Position numbers and translations under genes: made by a program. DNA of 16,267 nucleotides from an uncultured Oxalobacteraceae bacterium (lineage in GTDB: Bacteria > Pseudomonadota > Gammaproteobacteria > Burkholderiales > Burkholderiaceae): contig CAMLDH010000052.1 in NCBI GenBank assembly GCA_946478765.1, positions 1 through 16,267 of the forward strand, in the 5' to 3' direction. The first letter of the stretch is position 1. Each line of letters opens with the position of its first letter. The notes below the pieces were generated by a model that worked only from the letters and a program-made list of their open reading frames with translations, had not been told where the DNA came from and searched no databases. Positions 1 through 7,007 of this stretch are shown here, in pieces.

Positions 1-2805
1 CAGCCGGCGATTGGCCTGCTTGGTCAGGCCTTGCACATCATTTACCAGCAGGTAGGCATATGCCTGATGATGCGAGCGGCCGACACGTCCGCGCAATTGA
101 TGCAATTGCGCGAGGCCGAATTTGTCGGCGCGGTGCATGATGATCGTGTTCGCGGTCGGCACGTCGATACCGGTTTCGATGATGGTGGTGCACAGCAGAA
201 TGTTGAAACGCTGCGCAACGAAATCGCGCATCACTTTTTCCAGGTCACGCTCGTGCATCTGGCCGTGCGCGACGGCGATACGCGCTTCCGGCAGCAGCGC
301 TTCCAGCATCGCCTTGCGGTTCTGGATGGTTTCGACTTCATTGTGCAGGAAATACACCTGACCGCCGCGCTTCAGTTCGCGCAGGCAGGCTTCGCGGATC
401 ACGGATTCACCTTCGTTGCGCACAAAGGTCTTGATCGCCAAACGCTTTTGCGGCGCGGTGGCGATGATCGAAAAATCGCGCAAGCCTTCCAGCGCCATGC
501 CGAGGGTGCGCGGGATCGGCGTTGCTGTCAGCGTCAGCACATCGACTTCGGCGCGCAATGCTTTCAATGCTTCCTTTTGCCGTACGCCGAAACGGTGTTC
601 TTCATCGATGATCACGAGGCCCAGACGGGAAAATTGGATATCGTTCGACAGCAGCTTGTGCGTGCCGATCACGATGTCGAGCGTGCCGTCGGCCATGCCC
701 TTGATCGCTTGCGTGATTTCCTTGGCAGAGCGAAAGCGCGACAGCTCCGCGATCTTCACCGGCCAGTCGGCGAAGCGGTCGGCAAACGTCGTTGCATGTT
801 GTTCGGCCAACAGCGTGGTCGGCGCAAGTATGGCGACCTGCTTGCCGCCCAACACGGCGACAAACGCGGCGCGCAATGCGACTTCCGTTTTGCCAAAACC
901 AACATCGCCGCAAATCAGCCGATCCATCGGTTTGCCGCCTGTCATGTCTTTGATGACCGCATTGATCGCTGCAGCTTGATCGGGCGTTTCTTCGAAACCG
1001 AAACTGTCGGCGAATGCTTCATAGTCGTGCGCCGAATATTCGAACGAATGGCCCTGGCGAATCGCGCGGCGCGCGTACAGATTGAGCAGTTCGGCTGCGG
1101 TATCGCGGATCTGCTGTGCGGCACGGCGCTTGGCCTTTTCCCACTGGCCGGACCCGAGCGCATGCAGCGGCGCGTCTTCCGGCGAGGCGCCCGAGTAGCG
1201 CGAGATCACATGCAGTTGCGATACCGGTACATACAGCTTGGTGTCCTTCGCATATTCGAGATGCAGGAATTCGGTTTCGCCTTCGCCCAGATCCATGCTG
1301 ATCAGGCCCATGTAGCGGCCGATGCCGTGACTGACATGCACGACCGGATCGCCGATCTTGAGTTCGGACAGGTCGCGCACCATCGACTCGACTTGCGTGA
1401 CACCTTCCTGCTTTTTCTTGCCGACGCGGCGTCCCGAACCCGCGTACAACTCAGTTTCGGTGATGAAAACGAGATTGCCTGACGCGGCGTTGAGTTCGAA
1501 GCCGGCATGCAGGGGCGCCACGCCCAGCATCAGTTTGGCCGATGCGGTTTCGAAATCCGCGTAACCGCCGCAGGGCGCCAGCGTCAGGTCGTATTCATTG
1601 AAGTATTGCTGCAGCGTTTCGCGGCGGCCGTTGGATTCGGCGCAGATCATCACGCGCTTATCGGTTTGCAATACATAGGCCCGCAGATTGACCAGCGGAT
1701 CATCGACGCGCCGGTTGACCGCGATGTTGGGTAGCGGCGCCGATAATTCCGATGCGGCGTCTTCATGCTTTATGATCCAGCGGCCGAAAGGTTTCGCCAG
1801 CGTGAAGAAATCTTCGTCTTTCAAAAACAGGGTTTCCGGCGCCAGCAATGGCCGCTCGCGGTCCGCCTTCAAGAACTTGTAGCGCGACTGCGTATCGCTC
1901 CAGAAGCGCGTGATGGCACCTTCGATATCGCCGATCAAGGCGAACGTGGTGTCGTGCGGCAGGTACTGGAAAAGCGTGGCGGTTTCTTCAAAAAACAGCG
2001 GCAGATAATATTCGATACCGGCGGATGCGATGCCGTGGCCGATATCCTTGTAGATCGCGGATTTCGACGGGTCGCCTTCAAATACTTCGCGCCAGCGGCT
2101 GCGGAATGCGGTGCGCGCCGCTTCATCCATCGGGAATTCGCGACCCGGCAACATGCGCACTTCCTTGACCGGATAAAGTGAACGCTGGGTGTCGGCGTCA
2201 AAGGTGCGGATGGTTTCGATCGTATCGCCGAACAGGTCGATACGGTAAGGCAGCACCGATCCCATCGGGAACAGGTCGATCAGACCGCCGCGCACCGAAT
2301 ATTCGCCGGGCGACATCACCTGCGCAACATGGGTGTAGCCGGCCAACGTCAGTTGCGACTTCAGGCGTGCTTCATCGAGCGTCTCGCCCTGCTTGAAAAA
2401 GAAAGTGTAGGCGGCCAGAAAAGACGGCGGCGCCATGCGTACCAGCGCGGTGGTTGCCGGCACGATCAGGACATCGCATTGGCCGTTCTGCACTTCATAC
2501 AGCGTTGCCAGACGCTCGGACACCAGGTCCTGGTGCGGCGAAAACGCGTCATACGGCAAGGTTTCCCAATCCGGCAGCAAATGGCAGCGCAGCGCGGCTT
2601 GCTCTTTGTTGCCGAACCACGGAATTTCAGCCAGCAGGCGTTGTGCATCGGTGGCATTGGCAACGACGATCGCCATCATGCGTTGCTGTGACTTCAGCTC
2701 AGCCGCGGCTTGCGCCAGCACATAAGCATCTGCCGAACCATGTACGGCAGGCAAGGCGAAACGGTTGCCGGGTTTGGGGAGGGATTTTTTGGGATCGAAT
2801 GACAT
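1..2805 (-). CDS. mfd: Transcription-repair coupling factor Mfd (3' end outside window)
   Basis: ATP-dependent translocase that removes RNA polymerase stalled at DNA lesions and recruits UvrA. The reading frame starts at the ATG complementary to 2803-2805 (MSFDPKKSLPKPGNRFALPA) and stays open for 935 codons to the window edge. E. coli Mfd is about 1150 residues, so only the C-terminal part is missing. The N-terminal third is UvrB-like (LPDWETLPYD; SPGEYSVRGGLIDLFP). A central RNA-polymerase-binding region follows (DPVVHVSHGIGRYMGL). Then come the RecG-like helicase motifs: Walker A GDVGFGKTE near residue 632, DEEHRFGV near 731, TATPIPRTLGMA, and motifs V/VI TTIIETGIDVP and QLRGRVGRS. All catalytic motifs look intact. 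It is divergent from ispD. Identity is certain from the motif set; the partial state is a window artefact. Confidence 0.97.
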   Translation of the reverse strand, partial: MSFDPKKSLPKPGNRFALPAVHGSADAYVLAQAAAELKSQQRMMAIVVANATDAQRLLAEIPWFGNKEQAALRCHLLPDWETLPYDAFSPHQDLVSERLATLYEVQNGQCDVLIVPATTALVRMAPPSFLAAYTFFFKQGETLDEARLKSQLTLAGYTHVAQVMSPGEYSVRGGLIDLFPMGSVLPYRIDLFGDTIETIRTFDADTQRSLYPVKEVRMLPGREFPMDEAARTAFRSRWREVFEGDPSKSAIYKDIGHGIASAGIEYYLPLFFEETATLFQYLPHDTTFALIGDIEGAITRFWSDTQSRYKFLKADRERPLLAPETLFLKDEDFFTLAKPFGRWIIKHEDAASELSAPLPNIAVNRRVDDPLVNLRAYVLQTDKRVMICAESNGRRETLQQYFNEYDLTLAPCGGYADFETASAKLMLGVAPLHAGFELNAASGNLVFITETELYAGSGRRVGKKKQEGVTQVESMVRDLSELKIGDPVVHVSHGIGRYMGLISMDLGEGETEFLHLEYAKDTKLYVPVSQLHVISRYSGASPEDAPLHALGSGQWEKAKRRAAQQIRDTAAELLNLYARRAIRQGHSFEYSAHDYEAFADSFGFEETPDQAAAINAVIKDMTGGKPMDRLICGDVGFGKTEVALRAAFVAVLGGKQVAILAPTTLLAEQHATTFADRFADWPVKIAELSRFRSAKEITQAIKGMADGTLDIVIGTHKLLSNDIQFSRLGLVIIDEEHRFGVRQKEALKALRAEVDVLTLTATPIPRTLGMALEGLRDFSIIATAPQKRLAIKTFVRNEGESVIREACLRELKRGGQVYFLHNEVETIQNRKAMLEALLPEARIAVAHGQMHERDLEKVMRDFVAQRFNILLCTTIIETGIDVPTANTIIMHRADKFGLAQLHQLRGRVGRSHHQAYAYLLVNDVQGLTKQANRRL

Positions 2806-3002
2806 CAAGTAACGACATTAACGACATTTAGAAATGTCATGTTGTTTAAAGCGCACCATTTTTGGCGCAATTTAACAGTGAAAATTATGATGGGATTATA
2901 AACGATGCCCTTGCCTGAGACTGCGCCAGAAACTGCATCATTGCAAGCAGTGTGCGGTATCATCATGCCGGTAAACAAAACACGACGCCATTTTTACGCC
3001 GC
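2806..3002. promoter_or_regulatory. mfd / ispD divergent promoter region
   Basis: This 197-bp region separates two divergent genes and is AT-richer than its flanks. On the minus strand a perfect TATAAT (complement of 2895-2900) lies about 90 bp upstream of the mfd ATG, but no convincing -35 is seen. On the plus strand TTAACA at 2872-2877 could pair with the AT-rich TTATAA/TATAAA at 2896-2902 (spacing 18-19). Promoter assignments are inference. The mfd leader also carries a tandem repeat and a palindrome, listed separately. Confidence 0.45.
2811..2838. repeat. 9-bp tandem repeat abutting a 7-bp palindrome in the mfd leader
   Basis: AACGACATT occurs twice in tandem (2811-2819 and 2820-2828). 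The second copy runs into a perfect inverted repeat, GACATTT-AG-AAATGTC (2823-2838). The block lies 6-33 bp upstream of the mfd start codon, downstream of the candidate -10, so it would be in the transcribed leader. Whether it is an operator, a leader hairpin or replication slippage cannot be decided from sequence alone. Confidence 0.5.
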
Positions 3003-3695
3003 ATGACGCCACCACGCTTTTTCGCCCTGATACCTGCCGCCGGCATTGGTGCGCGCATCGGTGCCGAGTATCCCAAACAATATCTGCCGATTGCCGGCAA
3101 ACCGATGCTGCTGCACGTGCTCGATACGTTTGCTTCGTGCGAAACGATCGCGCACACTTTTGTGGTTGTCAGCGCGGGTGATGGCTATATTCGCGACGCG
3201 CTATCGAATGCAAGGCATCTCGCCGATCGGGTCACCATTCTGTACAACGGCGGCGTAACCAGGCAGGAATCGGTGCTCAACGGCATGCGTGCGGTCCGAC
3301 ATCGGATCAGTGATGAGGACTGGATGCTGGTGCATGATGCAGCACGCCCCGGCCTGACGATCGACATGATCGAGAAGCTGGTGAATGCCTTGCGCGACGA
3401 TGAAGTCGGCGGGCTGCTGGCGACACCGATTGTCGATACGTTGAAGCGCGCAGATGCCGACAACCGCGTCCAGTCGACCATGCCGCGTTCCGGCTCATGG
3501 GCGGCGCAGACGCCGCAGATGTTCCGGTACGCGATGCTGCGCCATGCGCTGGAACAGGCCGGCGATGTCACCGATGAATCGAGCGCAATCGAGGCCTTGG
3601 GCCTGGAACCCAAATTGGTCGAAGGCAGCCCGCGCAACTTCAAGGTCACGCTGCCGCACGATGTCGCGCTCGCAGAACTTTATTTGAAAGGATAG
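3003..3695 (+). CDS. ispD: 2-C-methyl-D-erythritol 4-phosphate cytidylyltransferase (IspD)
   Basis: Cytosolic enzyme of the MEP isoprenoid pathway that joins CTP and methylerythritol phosphate to give CDP-methylerythritol. The frame is open from a GTG at 2952, but I choose the internal ATG at 3003. That gives 230 residues (E. coli IspD is 236) starting [20 protein letters not shown], so the family signature falls in its usual place right at the N-terminus. The preceding 17 codons look non-family. Visible signatures are the nucleotide-binding loop [27 protein letters not shown] in the middle, and [12 protein letters not shown]. No good Shine-Dalgarno precedes either start, so the start is moderately sure. 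The stop is 2 bp before ispF, which suggests translational coupling. Confidence 0.96.
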   Translation: MTPPRFFALIPAAGIGARIGAEYPKQYLPIAGKPMLLHVLDTFASCETIAHTFVVVSAGDGYIRDALSNARHLADRVTILYNGGVTRQESVLNGMRAVRHRISDEDWMLVHDAARPGLTIDMIEKLVNALRDDEVGGLLATPIVDTLKRADADNRVQSTMPRSGSWAAQTPQMFRYAMLRHALEQAGDVTDESSAIEALGLEPKLVEGSPRNFKVTLPHDVALAELYLKG

Positions 3696-3697
3696 GC

Positions 3698-4186
3698 ATG
3701 CATGTTCCGGCATTTCGTATTGGCCAGGGTTACGACTGTCATGCGCTGGTATCCGGCCGCAAACTGATTATTGGCGGGGTGACGATACCGCATGCGACCG
3801 GCTTGTTCGGCCACTCGGATGCCGATGTGTTGTTGCACGCGATTACCGATGCGATTATCGGTGCGGCGGGATTGGGCGATATCGGCCGCCATTTTCCGGA
3901 TACCGATGCGCAGTTTTCTGGTGCGGATTCGCGCATGCTGTTGCGCGAAGCGGTAAAGCGCGTGGCGGCGGCAGGCTATGCGATCGGCAATATCGACGCG
4001 ACCATCATCGCGCAGGCGCCGAAAATGGCGCCGCATATTGCGCAGATGATTGCCAACATTGCCGCTGATCTGGAGGTCGCGGCGGGGCAGGTGAATATCA
4101 AGGCGAAGACCAATGAGAAGCTGGGTTTCCTTGGCCGCGAAGAGGGCATTGCGGCGGAGGCAGTGGCGCTCATATACCGTGCATAA
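3698..4186 (+). CDS. ispF: 2-C-methyl-D-erythritol 2,4-cyclodiphosphate synthase (IspF)
   Basis: Trimeric zinc enzyme that cyclises CDP-methylerythritol 2-phosphate, releasing CMP, two steps after IspD in the MEP pathway. The 162 residues match the usual length. The zinc-binding D-x-H near the start (GQGYDCHAL) and the second zinc histidine in [12 protein letters not shown] are present. So are [28 protein letters not shown] and the C-terminal [20 protein letters not shown]. The ATG is 2 bp after the ispD stop, with an AAGGA at 3688-3692 five bases upstream, so both genes form one operon. A 6-bp-stem hairpin (4186-4203) overlaps the stop codon. Confidence 0.97.
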   Translation: MHVPAFRIGQGYDCHALVSGRKLIIGGVTIPHATGLFGHSDADVLLHAITDAIIGAAGLGDIGRHFPDTDAQFSGADSRMLLREAVKRVAAAGYAIGNIDATIIAQAPKMAPHIAQMIANIAADLEVAAGQVNIKAKTNEKLGFLGREEGIAAEAVALIYRA

Positions 4187-4203
4187 TGCGGGGAGCGCCG
4201 CAT
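4186..4203 (+). other. Hairpin at the ispF stop codon
   Basis: ATGCGG-GGAGCG-CCGCAT forms a perfect 6-bp stem with a 6-base loop starting at the last base of the ispF stop codon. No T-run follows, so it is not a classical intrinsic terminator. It may protect the 3' end of the mRNA or be fortuitous. Confidence 0.3.
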
Positions 4204-4230
4204 GGGTTGAACATCCTGCGCATCAAGGTT

Positions 4231-4371
4231 TCATTCAACGCTCGGATTCGGCGCGATGCCTTCGAACTCCTGTGCCGTGCGTCCAGTCGGGTCCGCTCTA
4301 ACTTCATCCAGCACACCATTGCTCTTGGCGCCGCCGTACAGCACTAGCAAACGTGCATCGGCGGGAACCGC
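4231..4371 (-). pseudogene. Possible remnant of an unidentified coding sequence
   Basis: On the minus strand a 46-codon open stretch reads protein-like: it begins AVPADARLLVLYGGAKSNGV and ends EFEGIAPNPSVE before a TGA at 4231-4233. It is bounded upstream by an in-frame stop at 4372-4374 and has no ATG/GTG/TTG start with a ribosome site at its head. It looks like the 3' end of a gene whose upstream part was lost, perhaps with insertion of the nearby palindrome. I do not recognise the family, and a chance open frame remains possible. Confidence 0.25.
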
Positions 4372-4510
4372 TTATCCGATTTGATTTGATTCGATAGTGA
4401 TAATCTCTTTTTGAAACGCTTCCAATTGCATTTATCAATGTTCAGAATTGAAATTGCCAATTTGAGATTTTCGACCGGACCGTCCAGAATGCGCAAGGGA
4501 TCTGAGCATA

Positions 4511-4670
4511 AGGAACGTGCACGGAATAACTTCCCGATTTGTCTCGCGGCAGACGGGCGCATTGCCGCGTTGCCCCTCGTTTGTGTAGCCCGCTACACGG
4601 CACTCGGGGCGCCTTGCACTGCATCCCGTCTGCCGCGTCCAAATCGGGAAGTTATTCCGTGCACGTTCCT
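4511..4670. repeat. 160-bp imperfect palindrome (MITE-like or large cruciform element)
   Basis: Positions 4511-4541 and 4640-4670 are perfect inverted copies of 31 bp. After a 3x2-base internal loop a further 13 bp pair perfectly (CGCGGCAGACGGG at 4545-4557 with 4625-4637). Inner segments pair in patches (for example GCCCC at 4572-4576 with GGGGC at 4606-4610). The centre is GTGTAGC-CC-GCTACAC (4583-4598). Weak similarity continues just outside (TCTGAGC versus the complement of GCTCCAGG). There is no ORF of merit and no target-site duplication that I can define. Its size and symmetry fit a palindromic mobile repeat rather than a normal terminator, although transcription through it would form a very strong hairpin between ispF and the rubrerythrin gene. 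Confidence 0.85.
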
Positions 4671-4768
4671 AAGCTCCAGGTTTTCTGTTGCGCGCGTTCT
4701 TTGAATGATAAAAGAATGTGGCGGACATCAACACGTTTCATCGCTTTACGATCAACAAGGAGAAACAT

Positions 4769-5191
4769 ATGGCAAACCTCAAAGGCTCGAAAACCGAAGC
4801 CAATCTGAAGGCTGCATTCGCAGGCGAATCACAAGCGAACCGCCGTTACCTGTACTTCGCAAACAAGGCTGACATCGAGGGACAAAACGATGTGGCAGCA
4901 TTGTTCCGCTCGACTGCTGAAGGCGAAACCGGCCACGCGCACGGTCACCTGGAATACCTGGAAACCGTGGGCGATCCTGCCACCGGCCTGCCGATCGGCT
5001 CTTCCCGCCAAAACCTGCAAGCGGCCGTTGCCGGCGAAACGCACGAGTACACCGACATGTATCCGGGCATGGCCAAAGCGGCGCGCGAAGAAGGCTTCGA
5101 CGAAATCGCCGACTGGTTTGAAACGCTGGCCAAGGCCGAGCGTTCGCACGCCAATCGCTATCAAAAAGCGCTGGACGCGCTGGTGGACTGA
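4769..5191 (+). CDS. Rubrerythrin, short form without rubredoxin domain
   Basis: Di-iron ferritin-like protein, probably a peroxidase that lowers hydrogen peroxide using reducing equivalents from a partner. The ATG at 4769 is chosen because AAGGAG (4757-4762) lies six bases upstream; an in-frame ATG further up (4718) has no such site. The 140 residues are a single four-helix domain with the iron ligand motifs in order: [39 protein letters not shown] and [11 protein letters not shown]. The C-terminal CxxC rubredoxin zinc/iron domain of classical rubrerythrin (about 190 residues) is absent, so electrons must come from a separate protein. The next gene, an Fe-S oxidoreductase 165 bp downstream, is a candidate. 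It is the first gene of the 4769-7592 redox cluster. Confidence 0.95.
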   Translation: MANLKGSKTEANLKAAFAGESQANRRYLYFANKADIEGQNDVAALFRSTAEGETGHAHGHLEYLETVGDPATGLPIGSSRQNLQAAVAGETHEYTDMYPGMAKAAREEGFDEIADWFETLAKAERSHANRYQKALDALVD

Positions 5192-5202
5192 CATAGTTCA
5201 TC

Positions 5203-5268
5203 CCCTCTCTTCACGGAGAGGGTTGAGGTGAGGATGCCTGTCCGGTTTGCCGTCATCTTCACCTCAAC
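5203..5268. repeat. Nested inverted repeats downstream of rubrerythrin
   Basis: CCCTCTC-TTCACG-GAGAGGG (5203-5222) is a 7-bp stem 12 bp after the rubrerythrin stop. It overlaps GTTGAGGTGAGGATG (5222-5236), which pairs with CATCTTCACCTCAAC (5254-5268) with one mismatch. CCCTCTC/GAGAGGG followed by GGTGAGG is the look of short dispersed intergenic palindromes seen in many proteobacteria. It could also partly terminate rubrerythrin transcription, although no T-run follows. Confidence 0.55.
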
Positions 5269-5356
5269 ATCGTATTACAGTCACTCGATGATGCCCGCCT
5301 GCATCGCCTCATGTCGCCTCCCTTGCCCAAGGGTTTAGCCAGAAAGCACAACAACA

Positions 5357-6694
5357 ATGTCCAACCGCGAAGGTAATCTCGAAGCGCCCACCCGGCATCC
5401 GCTCGACTGGATCAGCGACGATTTTTACAATGAAGATTCGCTCAATAAGGAATTGGAGCGCGTGTTCGATATTTGCCACGGCTGCCGTCGTTGCGTGTCC
5501 TTGTGCGGCGCATTTCCGACCTTGTTCGATCTGGTCGATGCATCGTCCACAATGGAAGTTGATGGTGTCGACAAGAAGGATTACTGGAAGGTGGTCGATC
5601 AGTGCTACCTGTGCGACGTCTGCTACATGACCAAGTGCCCGTACACACCGCCGCATCCATGGAACCTCGATTTCCCGCACCTGATGCTGCGTGCCAAAGC
5701 GGTCAAGTTCAAAAAAGGCGAAGTCCATTTTCGCGACAAGTTTTTATCGAATACGGATGCGCTCGGCACCTTTGCCGGTATCCCGATCGTTACGCAGGCC
5801 GTGAATGCGGTGAACAAGACAAAACCTGTGCGCAGCATGATGGAGAAAGCGATCGGCGTCGACAAGGACGCATGGTTGCCGGAATTCGCTGCCAGAAAAT
5901 TCCGCTCCGGCGCAGCGGCGTCGAAGGCCTATCCGGTCAAGGACGGTCAACTCACGCAGGGCAAGGTTGCCGTGTATTCGACCTGCTATGTGAATTACAA
6001 CGAACCGGGCATCGGCCACGATCTGCTCGCGATTCTCGATCACAATGAAATTCCGTATGTGCTGCTCGAAAAAGAGGCATGCTGCGGCATGCCCAAGCTG
6101 GAGCAGGGCGATCTGGCCGGGGTTGCGGAAAAGAAGAAGATCAATATCCCGCACCTTGCCAAACTCGCCCAAGAAGGTTATGCGATCCTCACGCCCATTC
6201 CTTCCTGCACCTTGATGTACAAGCAGGAATTGCCATTGATGTTTCCGGACGATGCGGACACGCAGTTGGTGAAGGAGGCGATGTGGGACCCGTTTGAATA
6301 CTTCATCTCGCGCAATCGCGATGGCTTGCTGAAAACGGATTTCAAGCAATCGCTCGGCAATGTGTCGTACCACATCCCATGTCATTCACGGGTGCAGAAC
6401 GTCGGCAAGAAAACTGCCGAAACCCTGCAACTCGTGCCGGATACCAAGCTCAATATTGTCGAGCGCTGCTCGGGTCATGCCGGCACGTTCGGCGTGAAAA
6501 AGGAATTCCATGGCGTCGCGATGAAAATCGGAAAGCCGGTATTCAAAGCGATGGCCAACAATGAGCCCGACTATATTTCATCGGATTGCCAGTTGGCCGG
6601 TCATCATATCGAGCAGGGGATGACCGAGGCGGGATTGAATAAAGCCGAGATGGCGCATCCGTTGGCGCTCCTGCGTAAAGCGTACGGGATTTGA
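5357..6694 (+). CDS. Fe-S oxidoreductase, GlpC/heterodisulfide reductase HdrD-like
   Basis: Probable electron-transfer subunit carrying two [4Fe-4S] clusters and CCG domains. Of 445 residues, the N-terminal part has two ferredoxin-type motifs: C40-C43-C46-C50 (CHGCRRCVSLC) and C83-C86-C89-C94 (CYLCDVCYMTKCPY). The C-terminal half has a canonical CCG repeat ending KEACCGMP near residues 239-246, and a second, altered copy (HIPCHSRVQNVG, then ERCSGHAGTFG near 372) as in the GlpC group. No membrane segment is evident. No FAD-containing GlpA/GlpB homologue is adjacent, so a glycerol-3-phosphate dehydrogenase role is not supported. Lying between rubrerythrin and an EncFtn-like gene, it may deliver electrons to these di-iron proteins; that is inference. 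No clear Shine-Dalgarno precedes the ATG. Confidence 0.88.
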   Translation: MSNREGNLEAPTRHPLDWISDDFYNEDSLNKELERVFDICHGCRRCVSLCGAFPTLFDLVDASSTMEVDGVDKKDYWKVVDQCYLCDVCYMTKCPYTPPHPWNLDFPHLMLRAKAVKFKKGEVHFRDKFLSNTDALGTFAGIPIVTQAVNAVNKTKPVRSMMEKAIGVDKDAWLPEFAARKFRSGAAASKAYPVKDGQLTQGKVAVYSTCYVNYNEPGIGHDLLAILDHNEIPYVLLEKEACCGMPKLEQGDLAGVAEKKKINIPHLAKLAQEGYAILTPIPSCTLMYKQELPLMFPDDADTQLVKEAMWDPFEYFISRNRDGLLKTDFKQSLGNVSYHIPCHSRVQNVGKKTAETLQLVPDTKLNIVERCSGHAGTFGVKKEFHGVAMKIGKPVFKAMANNEPDYISSDCQLAGHHIEQGMTEAGLNKAEMAHPLALLRKAYGI

Positions 6695-6706
6695 AAGGGC
6701 ACCACC

Positions 6707-7000
6707 ATGTCGAATGAAGGCTATCACGAGCCGATTGAAAAACTCTCGGCGCAAACGATGGATATGCATCGCGCGATCACGTCGCTGATGGAAGAGCTGG
6801 AAGCGGTCGATTGGTATAACCAGCGCGTTGATGCCTGCACCGATCCCGAACTGAAGGCGATCCTGGCACACAATCGCGATGAAGAAAAGGAGCACGCGGC
6901 AATGGTGCTGGAATGGATACGCCGCCGCGACCCGAAAATGGATCGTGAATTGCGCAATGCATTGTTCACGACCGGCCCGATAACTGATCACAAGGAATAA
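6707..7000 (+). CDS. Encapsulated-ferritin-like (EncFtn family) protein lacking a cargo-loading tail
   Basis: A 97-residue protein, mostly two long helices, closely resembling the encapsulated ferritin family, whose dimers form a ferroxidase centre at the subunit interface and convert Fe(II) to Fe(III). The expected residues are present: E30, W36, Y37 (MEELEAVDWY), E60 and H63 (RDEEKEHAAM). They correspond to E32, W38, Y39, E62 and H65 of the Rhodospirillum rubrum protein as I remember it. The chain ends GPITDHKE. The C-terminal extension with a loading peptide, typical of encapsulin cargo, is missing, and no encapsulin gene is in the window. The start has GAAAGGG at 6693-6699, seven bases upstream and overlapping the preceding stop, so it is in one operon with the Fe-S protein and the DUF3501 gene (8-bp gap). 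Confidence 0.88.
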   Translation: MSNEGYHEPIEKLSAQTMDMHRAITSLMEELEAVDWYNQRVDACTDPELKAILAHNRDEEKEHAAMVLEWIRRRDPKMDRELRNALFTTGPITDHKE

Positions 7001-7007
7001 ACGACCC

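Larger units (their letters stand above)
4187..4768. other. 582-bp intergenic region between ispF and the rubrerythrin gene
   Basis: This stretch holds the short coding remnant (4231-4371), an AT-rich patch around 4370-4470 with no recognisable feature, the large palindrome (4511-4670), and about 100 bp that must contain the rubrerythrin promoter. In that last part I see only a weak -10-like TGATAAA near 4706-4712 and no convincing -35. Small open frames here have no ribosome sites and no recognisable products. Confidence 0.6.

Noticed and set aside
31..1482. Long plus-strand open frame (483 codons) and other long frames between 1 and 2800
   Set aside because: They are antisense to mfd, whose minus-strand frame shows every helicase motif. 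The antisense translations are rich in Arg, Gln and His with no recognisable domain.
2952..3002. Upstream GTG extension of ispD
   Set aside because: The added 17 residues precede the family N-terminus, which begins naturally at the ATG at 3003, and they have no ribosome site.
3698..4186. Cysteine inside the IspF zinc motif (D-C-H)
   Set aside because: The middle position of D-x-H is variable in the family and the metal ligands themselves are intact, so it is not notable.
4509..4671. TA dinucleotides flanking the palindrome as a target-site duplication
   Set aside because: The TA pair does not align with the symmetric ends of the arms (4511 pairs with 4670), so it is not a clean duplication.
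4718..4768. Upstream ATG for rubrerythrin at 4718
   Set aside because: It would add 17 non-family residues. The ATG at 4769 has AAGGAG at ideal spacing and begins the family domain.
4411..4808. Small ORFs overlapping the giant palindrome on both strands
   Set aside because: They arise from the palindrome itself (similar peptides on both strands), and have no ribosome site or recognisable product.
5357..6694. Assignment of the Fe-S protein as anaerobic glycerol-3-phosphate dehydrogenase subunit C
   Set aside because: It is GlpC-like, but no GlpA/GlpB genes are adjacent and the neighbours are di-iron redox proteins, so the specific name is not supported.
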